A stretch of 64,000 bases of DNA from Gemmatimonadales bacterium (GTDB lineage Bacteria; Gemmatimonadota; Glassbacteria; GWA2-58-10): contig JAJRTS010000071.1 of NCBI GenBank assembly GCA_024278175.1, positions 86,296-150,295 on the forward strand, written 5' to 3'. The notes under the pieces are model-generated. The model made no database searches and was not told the origin of the DNA. It saw only the letters and a program-made list of their open reading frames with translations. A program made the position numbers and the translations under genes. Of the stretch, positions 1-6,882 are shown piece after piece; the stretch's first letter is position 1; the number at the start of each line of letters is the position of its first letter.

Positions 1-840
1 CTGGAAGATGTCGAAAACCCCGAACCGTCCAAAACCGGCCAGAAAGTTGATCGCCCCGCTCACCACCCCGATATTAGTAGCCGCCAGCCTTGTACGTGTC
101 AGCGTGGCCGCGGCGATATACGCCGGTACAATCACAAGATTTTTAATTCCCGGAGCCAGCGGAAAGCCGGGCGCAATCTTGATAAATCTCACTCCCACCA
201 CCACGATAGTCAAAGCGAAAACCAGCGCCCGATCACTATCGGCAAACGTTTGGCGCGCCGTGGCCAGCCGGCTGTTGACCAGTTCATCCACAACGGTGAA
301 ATCGCCCTTGAACAACCTCTTGAGAAATATTCTCTTCCCGCCGCCGCTCTGAGCGCCATCCTTTCCGCCCTTTGCCTTTCCGCCGCCTCCAAGTCCTCCC
401 CGGCCCTCGAAATAGCCCAGAGTCGACTCGAATAACTGCGCCAGTTCACGGCTCATTCCCAGGCCCGTCAGGCCGCTCACATACTGCTGGCGGCTAAGGC
501 CGTGGCGAATCAGGACACCGGCGGCCAGGATCGTGAGCAGCCGCACGCACATGGCCGCGCCCTCTATCGCTCCGGCGGTACTGACATTCAGGTCCCAGCC
601 GCCGAGGCGCAGCAGGGTAAAATCCCTATCGGCCGTAAACAGAGAGTAAAACACCAGGATCATCGCCATGAAAACGGCGCTCTTGCGCAACACGCGCAAC
701 TGGGCCGCCGGTACCCCGGCGGCCAGCCAGAGCACCACCTGAAGGGCCAGCAGAGCCAGCACTCCCCGCTGGCCAAGAACGAATACGGCTGTCGAGACCG
801 CCAGCAGATAGACAATCTTCAGCCGTGGCGAGATGATCAC
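1..840 (-). CDS. CbiQ/EcfT-like transmembrane protein (C-terminus outside window)
   Basis: An open frame of 280 codons runs from about base 840 to base 1 without a stop, so the C-terminus lies beyond the window. It has no ATG; the GTG at 840 is the first plausible start, and a CTG or a start further upstream is possible. The product is hydrophobic: about four membrane segments in the first 110 residues, a cytoplasmic-looking stretch near residues 115-140 (RQQYVSGLTGLGMSRELAQ), a Gly/Lys-rich linker, then further membrane helices. The first part resembles the T component (EcfT/CbiQ) of energy-coupling-factor importers. The last 70 residues (PGIKNLVIVPAY, GAINFLAGFGR) resemble an S-component start. 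It lies about 100 bases downstream of the molybdenum-storage-like gene on the same strand, so metal or cofactor uptake is a reasonable inference. Family assignment is by eye only. Confidence 0.5.
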   Translation of the reverse strand, partial: MIISPRLKIVYLLAVSTAVFVLGQRGVLALLALQVVLWLAAGVPAAQLRVLRKSAVFMAMILVFYSLFTADRDFTLLRLGGWDLNVSTAGAIEGAAMCVRLLTILAAGVLIRHGLSRQQYVSGLTGLGMSRELAQLFESTLGYFEGRGGLGGGGKAKGGKDGAQSGGGKRIFLKRLFKGDFTVVDELVNSRLATARQTFADSDRALVFALTIVVVGVRFIKIAPGFPLAPGIKNLVIVPAYIAAATLTRTRLAATNIGVVSGAINFLAGFGRFGVFDIFQ

Positions 841-936
841 TCTCAGGTCCAGCCTCCGCTTTGCGGGAAAAATCGATACTCCTGCAAAGTCTACTGTTTG
901 ATTTTCGGCGCGCCTTGAGCGCAGCCGATCAGTTCA

Positions 937-1815
937 CTAAGCCTTTTGCCGGCCCCCGGACTCGTCTTTGAAAATCACCGTGCCCACGTTCTCACCCGCC
1001 AGCGCTTTTTCGATATTGCCCTTCACCAGGCCGTTTACCAGATAGATTTCCTTGGCGTGATGGGCTCTGCACATATTTTTCAGCACGGTGCGGTGGATCG
1101 GCAGGTCGTCCAGATCCAGCGCCAGCAACTCCTGGGCGCTGATCCTGGGAATGAACTCCGCCTTATCGGGATACTTGTGCGGGTCGAGAGTATAAAGCCC
1201 TTTTACATCCTTGGCATATACAATCCGCCGCAGACCCAGGACCTCGGCCATGATATACATGCCGAAATCCGAGCCGTATTCAGGGAGATTGCCCATCATG
1301 CTGGGTTTTTCCCAGAAGTGGTACGGCGGAATCGCTATTGAAATCGGGATCATATCGGAGTAGACATAGAGGGGAAGCTTGTCAAAATGCTCGCGGGCCA
1401 TCCACATCCCGCCGTGCTTTGCCAGCAGGGCGTAAAGCACCCGCGCGTACTGGCCCTCCACCGCACCGGCCAACATCGCCATCCCCCCGATCGGCAGGCC
1501 GTAATCGAGACCCATGTACCAGGTGTGACGGTTACGCACGCCGCCGCTGACTCCCAGGATCATCCGGTAGCCCAGTTGCTCGCGGCAACGCACTACCTCC
1601 TCGACCACCTGCAGGATCGGCTCGCGGCCCCGGTCCATGATGCTCCTGCCGCCGATAAACACCAGGTCCACGTCCGGCAGCACCGAAAGCTCGGAGCCGG
1701 CCCACATTTCCTCTTCGAACAGGTGCTTGCCCATCAGCGACTCGCGGGTAAAGCGGCTCTGCATGTGGGCGCGCTTGCTCTCGGGCTCTGTCCGCTCGTG
1801 CTGCTTGTTCGCCAT
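937..1815 (-). CDS. molybdenum storage protein subunit homologue (MosA/MosB, amino-acid-kinase fold)
   Basis: 292 residues, the usual size plus a short N-terminal extension. The sequence follows Azotobacter MoSto subunits closely from memory: LPDVDLVFIGGRSIMDRG (46-63), SGGVRNRHTWYMGLDYGLPIGG (start 90), IPPYHFWEKP (162-171), FIPRIS (221-226) and VNGLVKG plus LAGENVGTVI near the C-terminus. MoSto uses ATP hydrolysis to pack polyoxomolybdate or tungstate clusters inside a hexameric cage of two paralogous subunits; only one subunit is seen here. The near-invariant Lys of the amino-acid-kinase KIGG motif is Phe53 (FIGG), so ATP handling may differ. UMP kinase is the alternative, but the IPPY and RNRH segments are MoSto-like. 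Start: ATG at 1815 with GAGAGGA seven bases upstream. The CbiQ-like gene follows on the same strand. Confidence 0.8.
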   Translation of the reverse strand: MANKQHERTEPESKRAHMQSRFTRESLMGKHLFEEEMWAGSELSVLPDVDLVFIGGRSIMDRGREPILQVVEEVVRCREQLGYRMILGVSGGVRNRHTWYMGLDYGLPIGGMAMLAGAVEGQYARVLYALLAKHGGMWMAREHFDKLPLYVYSDMIPISIAIPPYHFWEKPSMMGNLPEYGSDFGMYIMAEVLGLRRIVYAKDVKGLYTLDPHKYPDKAEFIPRISAQELLALDLDDLPIHRTVLKNMCRAHHAKEIYLVNGLVKGNIEKALAGENVGTVIFKDESGGRQKA

Positions 1816-1860
1816 CTAGCGTTCCTCTCATCTTGTCTGATTCAAGCCGCTGTTGTCCGC

Positions 1861-1878
1861 CAGGTGATTAATCACCTG
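1861..1878. promoter_or_regulatory. perfect 18-bp palindrome upstream of the MoSto homologue
   Basis: CAGGTGATTAATCACCTG reads the same on both strands. It lies 46-63 bases upstream of the MoSto-like start codon, between that gene and its predicted promoter, where a dimeric repressor would block transcription. The cognate regulator is unknown. Confidence 0.45.
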
Positions 1879-1919
1879 CTTAGGCAGTAGGGAATCTACG
1901 GCGCAATATGTAGAAAGAA

Positions 1920-1948
1920 AAGCTAATATCCACGGGAACCAATGTCAA
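1920..1948 (-). promoter_or_regulatory. putative sigma70-type promoter for the MoSto homologue
   Basis: On the minus strand TTGACA (1943-1948) is followed after 17 bases by TAGCTT (1920-1925). The -35 box is consensus and the -10 box weak. It would give a leader of roughly 100 bases carrying the 18-bp palindrome, separating this transcript from the ABC operon upstream. Confidence 0.4.
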
Positions 1949-1977
1949 TTCTAAATCATGGTCCGAGGAGGAATGGT

Positions 1978-2711
1978 TCAGGCTATCCAGCGATGTTTGA
2001 TATTGCGCAGGCTGACCAGGAAGAGCAGGACACAGAACGAGGTGAGCAGCAGGAAATTCAGCCACAGCGGCAGGCGGCCCGCACCGTTGACCGCATGGTG
2101 CATGATATCCGCACCGTATGTGAGGGGAAGCAGATAACTGAGCGGCTGGAGCGCAACCGGCAATGCGGCCACGGGGAAAACAGGCCGCAGAGAAACACCA
2201 TCGGGAAGCGGAAGAAATTGCTGAATGTCTGGGCCTCGAAAACCTCGCTGACACTTACAGCGATAAACAGGCCCAGAAAAGTAGAGCTGACCGCGATCAA
2301 CGCCACACTGCCGGCCAGCGCCGCCCAACCAATCCCGGAGATGTCGATCAGAAAAGAAGCGATCAGCACCGGAATACACGCGTTGACAATCCCGAAGAAA
2401 ATCGCTCCGCCGGTCTTGGCCAGCATCAGCAGGCGCAGCGGCACCGGAGAGAGCAGCAGACGCTCGAACGACCTGCCCTTGCGCTCGAACGTAACTGTGA
2501 CCGCCAGCATCGAGGTGGTGCCGAACAGGATACTCATCGCCATCACGCCCGGCAGGATCATGCGGATATCCACCGGGGTCTGGCTCCTGATGAAAAACAT
2601 CCCTGTCCAGGCCACCGGAAAGAGAATCCCCCAGCTCAGGTTAGGCGGCTTGAGGTAGTAGGTCCGCATGTCCTTGAGCACGATACACCAGAACGCCTCC
2701 CAGTGTCTCAT
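1978..2711 (-). pseudogene. ABC-2 type transporter permease, frameshifted
   Basis: The membrane subunit of the ABC exporter encoded just upstream; its ATG at 2711 overlaps the ATPase stop (ATGA). The first 180 or so residues read as an ABC-2 permease (MRHWEAFWCIVLKDMRTYYLKP, then five hydrophobic segments) up to FPMVFLCGLF. The frame then shifts: membrane-like sequence (FPVAALPVALQPLSYLLPLTYG and a last helix WLNFLLLTSFCVLLFLVSL) continues in another frame to the stop at 1978. The join lies at a homopolymer, GGGGAAAA at 2173-2180 on the plus strand; one extra T on the coding strand would restore GLFFPVAAL. Without correction the frame ends near 2058 after 217 residues. This may be a recent mutation or an assembly/sequencing error. 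Confidence 0.75.
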
Positions 2712-3703
2712 CCGCGCCTCCCCCGGTGCCCGCCGTTGTCCATTTTAGCTATTTCCAGGCCGGTTACCCTGACAAACACGTCCTCCAGCGAGGGTCGCAC
2801 CAGCCGCGCCTCCGACACTTCTATCCCCCGGCGTTCAAAAAAACCGAACAGCGGCGCCAGGTCAAGGCGTTTTCGGCAGTAGAGGCGTGTACGTCCAGGT
2901 TCAACCGTTTCCGCGCGTACACCCGCGAACTCTCCGGATAACTCCGCCGCCAGCTGATCCGTGCCGGCGGAAGTGAGGAGTTCGACAACGTGGCCGGCCT
3001 CCAGCGAACTCATCAGTTCATCGAGAGTTCCCACCCGGACAATCCTGCCCGCGACGATAAAGGCGATTCTGGCGCAAAGCCGCTCGGCTTCCTCGATATA
3101 ATGGGTGGTCAGAAAAATCGTGGTGCCCCGGCGGTTCAGCCCGGAAAGCAGAGACCTGATCTGCCGCGCGCTGGCCACGTCGATTCCGCTGGTCGGCTCA
3201 TCGAGGAACAGGATTCCCGGCCTGTGGATTATCCCCGCCGCGATAGTCAGCTTGCGTTTCATTCCCCTGGAGTAGGTGGCGAACTTGCGCTCCGCCGCCT
3301 CGGTGAGCCCAAATGTTTCCAGCAGGCGCGATGAACGCTGCTCCCGTTCCCGGCCCGGCATTCCATAAAGCGCGGCACAGAACTTCAGGTTCTCCCGGCC
3401 GGTAAGCTCCGGGTACAGATTGCTCTCATCCGGGACGATCCCCATCAGATGCTGGGCCTGCTTGATATCCGCCGTGTAGTCCCTGCCAAAGTAACGGATA
3501 CGGCCGCTGTCGGGTCGCGCGAGGCCGGTGAGCATGTTGATTGTCGTGGTCTTGCCGGCGCCGTTGGGTCCCAGGAAACCGAATATCTCACCCTCGCCAA
3601 CGGAGAACTCCACGTTTTCCACGGCTCGAAGCCGCCCGAAATATTTGCGCAGCCCGGAAACTTCGATTGCCATCGGCCGCCCATGTTCAAAATCGTTTTG
3701 CAC
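2708..3703 (-). CDS. ABC transporter ATP-binding protein (NatA/DrrA-type)
   Basis: 331 residues. The ATPase subunit of an ABC-2 type exporter, expected at the inner face of the membrane with the frameshifted permease downstream. Walker A GPNGAGKT (45-52), signature YSRGMKRKL (144-152), Walker B ILFLDEP (164-170) and switch His in LTTHYIEEA are all present. A C-terminal extension of about 80 residues (210-320) is typical of NatA/DrrA-like ATPases. The chosen start is the GTG directly after the TAA of the small Cys-rich gene (TAAGTG), with GAGGA upstream; an internal ATG at 3673 (MAIEVSG) is the alternative. Substrate is not evident; the ArsR regulator and Cys-rich partner suggest metal or metalloid stress, which is inference. 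Confidence 0.9.
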   Translation of the reverse strand: MQNDFEHGRPMAIEVSGLRKYFGRLRAVENVEFSVGEGEIFGFLGPNGAGKTTTINMLTGLARPDSGRIRYFGRDYTADIKQAQHLMGIVPDESNLYPELTGRENLKFCAALYGMPGREREQRSSRLLETFGLTEAAERKFATYSRGMKRKLTIAAGIIHRPGILFLDEPTSGIDVASARQIRSLLSGLNRRGTTIFLTTHYIEEAERLCARIAFIVAGRIVRVGTLDELMSSLEAGHVVELLTSAGTDQLAAELSGEFAGVRAETVEPGRTRLYCRKRLDLAPLFGFFERRGIEVSEARLVRPSLEDVFVRVTGLEIAKMDNGGHRGRRG

Positions 3704-3832
3704 TTACTTTTCTTCCTCGCAGCAGTGATCTTTCTCGTCGCCGTGACACGCTTCAATCTGCCTGGGACTACATTTGGCGGGTGTTTCTTTCAGGTTTTCA
3801 GGCTTGCTGCACCCAGATCCACAGTTGTTCAT
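3704..3832 (-). CDS. 42-residue Cys-rich mini-protein
   Basis: A short frame between the ArsR and ATPase genes, begun by ATG at 3832 behind a strong ribosome site (AAGGAG, six-base spacer) and ended by a TAA that abuts the ATPase GTG. The product starts MNNCGSGCS and ends HGDEKDHCCEEEK. It has six cysteines in 42 residues (CxxxC near the N-terminus, two single Cys, a CC pair), plus two His and an acidic tail. This composition suggests metal or metalloid binding, for instance as a buffer or delivery peptide for the exporter. No family is recognised. The tight coupling, strong Shine-Dalgarno and position in an ArsR-led operon argue that it is real. Confidence 0.75.
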   Translation of the reverse strand: MNNCGSGCSKPENLKETPAKCSPRQIEACHGDEKDHCCEEEK

Positions 3833-3865
3833 GGCCGGCTCCTTCAGTTGTGGTAAATACAATCG

Positions 3866-4150
3866 CTATCTGTTATTCCTTTTGAGCAGGGTGTCAACCT
3901 GACGTTGCCATTCCTCCAGTTTCTCCGTATTGACCTCGTAATGAACGAAATTGCCGCGCTTATCGGCAATCAGCAGCTCGGCATCGCGTAAGATCCGCAG
4001 GTGCTGGCTCACCTCCGCCGGTGTGATTTTTAACCTGGCCGCCAGGGCATTTACACAGAGAGTTTTCTCCTTGAGCAACTGGACAATCCTGATCCTGGAG
4101 TCAACGGAGAGGGCTTTGAATATCCGGGCCAGTCTGGCCGCATCCTGCAT
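3866..4150 (-). CDS. ArsR/SmtB-family winged-helix repressor
   Basis: 94 residues. An ArsR-type dimeric winged helix: ALSVDSRIRIVQLL, then the helix-turn-helix LAARLKITPAEVSQHLRILRDAELL and the wing ADKRGNFVHYEV. ArsR proteins usually repress their own operon and release DNA on binding a metal, metalloid or redox signal. The ELCVCDL metal motif of classical ArsR is reduced to TLCVNALA with a single Cys, so the signal cannot be read from sequence. Start: ATG at 4150 with GGAGG (GGAGGTGTTATG). It heads the operon with the Cys-rich mini-protein and the ABC genes, and a near-consensus promoter lies just upstream. Confidence 0.9.
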   Translation of the reverse strand: MQDAARLARIFKALSVDSRIRIVQLLKEKTLCVNALAARLKITPAEVSQHLRILRDAELLIADKRGNFVHYEVNTEKLEEWQRQVDTLLKRNNR

Positions 4151-4178
4151 AACACCTCCAATTTAAGTATCTGCGCGG

Positions 4179-4207
4179 ATAATAATATACTATTCCCCCA
4201 TTGTCAA
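4179..4207 (-). promoter_or_regulatory. sigma70-type promoter of the arsR-led operon
   Basis: TTGACA (4202-4207, minus strand), a 17-base spacer and TATTAT (4179-4184), 29 bases before the ATG. The AT-rich, partly dyad sequence across the spacer and -10 box is the natural place for ArsR autorepression, but a clear operator cannot be defined by eye. Confidence 0.65.
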
Positions 4208-4310
4208 GTTTTAGTTAAATGCAGCCGTACTATTTTATGGCTCAGAGCTAATATCCTACGGGTTTCCAAGGGGAAAATTAACTCGTTGCCAAAAAAAAGC
4301 GATTTTATCC

Positions 4311-4338
4311 TTGAATTCGTCTCTGGTTTGTGTATAAT
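4311..4338 (+). promoter_or_regulatory. sigma70-type promoter of the M23 peptidase gene
   Basis: TTGAAT (4311-4316), a 16-base spacer and consensus TATAAT (4333-4338), 75 bases upstream of the peptidase start. Confidence 0.6.
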
Positions 4339-4413
4339 CGTTAACAGTCGAACTTGCCCTTCGGCGGCAGCCGTTCTTTATTTTCTTAAAACACACCGGT
4401 TTTCGGGTCTGCG

Positions 4414-5340
4414 ATGACATCTAAATCATGGACCATACTTTTCTGCTCTCATAACGGACGACAGCGCGGCGGGATTCGATTGACCGTACCCATGCTGATC
4501 GCTCTGCTGTTGGCATCGTTCTGCCTGCTCTACTTGCCTGGAAAAGCGGTAGTCTCTTCAGTAATCAAAGCTGTCAATATCCATGCACTGGAAAATCTTG
4601 AAAAAGAGAATGAAAGTCTGAGGGCCCAGGTGGGCCGGATAGACAGTCGGATCACAATGCTGGATGCCAGCTTTGGGGCGATGCTGGCGGAAAGCCAGAT
4701 TTTTCGGCAGATCGCCGGGTTACCGAAGCTCGAGGACGGGGTTCTGGCGGTGGGTGTCGGTGGTACGATGATGCGTTTCGATGACGACCTGCTGGAGTTC
4801 GATTCCCGGCTGGCTCGCCGGATGAATAGTCAGGAACAGGCGGTGGACGAGTTGCTGCGCCGGGCCGGCCTGGTGAAAATCAGTTTTCAGGACGCCCTGG
4901 CCAGAGTAACCGAAGTCTCGCTTCGCTGGAGTCATCTGCCCATGCTCACACCTACCTCCGGTTACATCTCCAGTACGTTCGGCTACCGGATTCATCCGCT
5001 ATTCCACCAGCGGCAGTACCACACCGGCCTCGATTTTTCCACACCCACCGGAGAGCCGATTTACGCGCCGGCCGATGGGAAAGTGGTGCGCAGCTCCAGA
5101 AGCAGCGGCCTGGGGCTGAGCGTGGTTCTCGACCATGGTTTCGGGATCAGTACGGTATATGGCCACTGCTCACGGCTGGTTGTGGAATCCGGCCAGGAAG
5201 TTCGTCGCGGAGATATTATCGCCTATGTCGGTCGCAGCGGGATCACCACCGGCCCCCACCTGCACTACGAGGTCCATCTCGACGGCCGTCCCACCAACCC
5301 GTTCAATTATCTTCTGGACCTTTTTCCCGAACGTCTCTGA
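4414..5340 (+). CDS. M23-family membrane-anchored murein endopeptidase
   Basis: 308 residues. One N-terminal membrane segment (about 24-42), a coiled-coil stretch (55-85, LENLEKENESLRAQ) and a C-terminal M23/LytM domain (about 180-300). The zinc and catalytic residues are visible: H203 and D207 in HTGLDF, H251 in YGHC, and H282/H284 in HLHYEV. GYRIHP (190-195) precedes the domain as usual. Such proteins cut peptide cross-links in peptidoglycan from the periplasmic side or act as amidase activators like EnvC; the intact ligands favour an active enzyme. The start lacks a strong ribosome site, but the promoter 75 bases upstream supports it. Confidence 0.9.
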   Translation: MTSKSWTILFCSHNGRQRGGIRLTVPMLIALLLASFCLLYLPGKAVVSSVIKAVNIHALENLEKENESLRAQVGRIDSRITMLDASFGAMLAESQIFRQIAGLPKLEDGVLAVGVGGTMMRFDDDLLEFDSRLARRMNSQEQAVDELLRRAGLVKISFQDALARVTEVSLRWSHLPMLTPTSGYISSTFGYRIHPLFHQRQYHTGLDFSTPTGEPIYAPADGKVVRSSRSSGLGLSVVLDHGFGISTVYGHCSRLVVESGQEVRRGDIIAYVGRSGITTGPHLHYEVHLDGRPTNPFNYLLDLFPERL

Positions 5341-5417
5341 TCATGCCGGGAGTTGGATCACTTTTCTGAAAAGGGCAGTACCCACTGCTCAGCTGTGGCC
5401 GGTTCTGCCCCGGCGCC

Positions 5418-6704
5418 TCAGCCGGCGACCTCGCCGAACAGGTTGCGGATGGCGGCTTTGAGTTTGACACGAAGTATTTTGAAGGAAAAATGACGGGTCG
5501 CCAGATCGTAGTTATGCTCCACCATTCTCTCCCGCATATCTTTGTCATTTAGTACTTTACGGGCATATGCCACCGCCTCGTCGGTGATAAAATCATCGAT
5601 CTCGATCGCCCGAAAACCCTTGGTGCGGATGTCGAACGAGTAGACCGAGTAGTTGTTCACCAACAGCGGTTTTTTGTAGTAGAGCGCTTCGAGCAGCGCG
5701 TTGCCGAAACCCTCGAACGAGGAGGGAAAGGTAATCAGGTCGGCGTTCTGATAAAGATCGTGAAGGCTGTAAATCTTGCGTCCGTCCGCAGTTGTACCCC
5801 GCTCGTGATTGACTATCTCCGCAGCCATGATCACATCGACGTTCAGCGTCCTGGCATAGGCCAGCACGCGGCCCATGTAGGCGTCCCCTTCGTCACCGGA
5901 GTCATGGCTGATCACCAGCCGGGCTTTTTTGCCCAGCAGGCTGGCCAGCTCGATAGCGTGCTCAATTCCCTTGCGCTGTACTATTCTGGTGGGTTGAAGG
6001 ATAAAAATCTCACCATCGGCAAGGCCAAGTTCGCTGCGAATATTTTCCGTGTAATCATCCATCGGCGGCGGCGGCGTTTCGTAATCCATCACGTTGGGGA
6101 CCAGGATTGAGCTGATCCCGGTGCGCAGAGCGAGCTGGTTGCCCCCCGAGCTGTTGATCACCACGTGCTGCATGTTGTTCAGGTGCGGCGGGAACGCCAT
6201 GTTGAGGTATTCCCATATCGCGTTGACCAGGAACCTTTTACGCTCCCAGAAGAAGTCGTGGTGATGGGCGATTGTTTTGATGCCGGTTTCCGAGATTATT
6301 TCCGTCAGCGCAATCCCCAGCGGGATATTCATCGGAATGGTCAGGCAGTTCTCAGCGATCAGCAACTGGATATCGTAACGCTGGATGAAATCGTAGATAG
6401 CGTCCTTGAGCTGCGTTTTGACCTCATGAATCTTCTGCGTAAGCGTGGATGTACGGCGGCTCACACTGAAGCACTGCTGGTTGATGTTGACAATGTCCGG
6501 ATGCTTGAAACCGGCCTGTTCCACCAGCATCGACCGCTCAGGAGGCGTATCGAGTTCTCCGGCCAGGTAATAGCACTGCAACCCCATCTCTTCCAGCACC
6601 TGGCTCCACTTCTGAGTTTCCAGGCTCACCCCGTCGGTCCCGGCAAACCTGGTGGAGATAAACCCCACGTTGCGCAGGTTTTCTCTTAAAATCCCGTTGC
6701 TCAT
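5418..6704 (-). CDS. GT4 glycosyltransferase, mannosylglucosylglycerate synthase-like
   Basis: 428 residues, a GT-B retaining glycosyltransferase. N-terminal FISTRFAGTDGVSLETQKW carries the acceptor-side Gly-rich loop. HHHDFFWER (about 200) and the C-terminal ILQPTRIVQRKGIEHAI and E-x7-E motif (EGFGNALLE, about 335-345) match GT4 enzymes annotated as mannosylglucosylglycerate synthases (MggS), which add mannose from GDP-mannose to glucosylglycerate. The divergent neighbour is a HAD-glycosyltransferase fusion followed by GpgS, which supplies the precursor glucosyl-3-phosphoglycerate; this context is the main reason for the call. Start: ATG at 6704 with GGGAG five bases upstream. Confidence 0.65.
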   Translation of the reverse strand: MSNGILRENLRNVGFISTRFAGTDGVSLETQKWSQVLEEMGLQCYYLAGELDTPPERSMLVEQAGFKHPDIVNINQQCFSVSRRTSTLTQKIHEVKTQLKDAIYDFIQRYDIQLLIAENCLTIPMNIPLGIALTEIISETGIKTIAHHHDFFWERKRFLVNAIWEYLNMAFPPHLNNMQHVVINSSGGNQLALRTGISSILVPNVMDYETPPPPMDDYTENIRSELGLADGEIFILQPTRIVQRKGIEHAIELASLLGKKARLVISHDSGDEGDAYMGRVLAYARTLNVDVIMAAEIVNHERGTTADGRKIYSLHDLYQNADLITFPSSFEGFGNALLEALYYKKPLLVNNYSVYSFDIRTKGFRAIEIDDFITDEAVAYARKVLNDKDMRERMVEHNYDLATRHFSFKILRVKLKAAIRNLFGEVAG

Positions 6705-6882
6705 GTCCGCTCCCTTACTTTATACCCGATGAATTCAAGCAAGCTGCCGTTACCGAGGTAATAGTATTTTATCATTTCAGCGCTGATGTCAAATGTTTTT
6801 TCAGCTTTGCAGGGGCGGCTTGCCCCTGCGGATTTATTTCCGTATCTTTGCTGTTAACCCCACGGACAAACATTCGAGAAAA

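Noticed and set aside
937..1815. Uridylate kinase (PyrH)
   Set aside because: The IPPY, RNRH and VNGLVKG segments follow molybdenum storage subunits, and the kinase Lys is absent.
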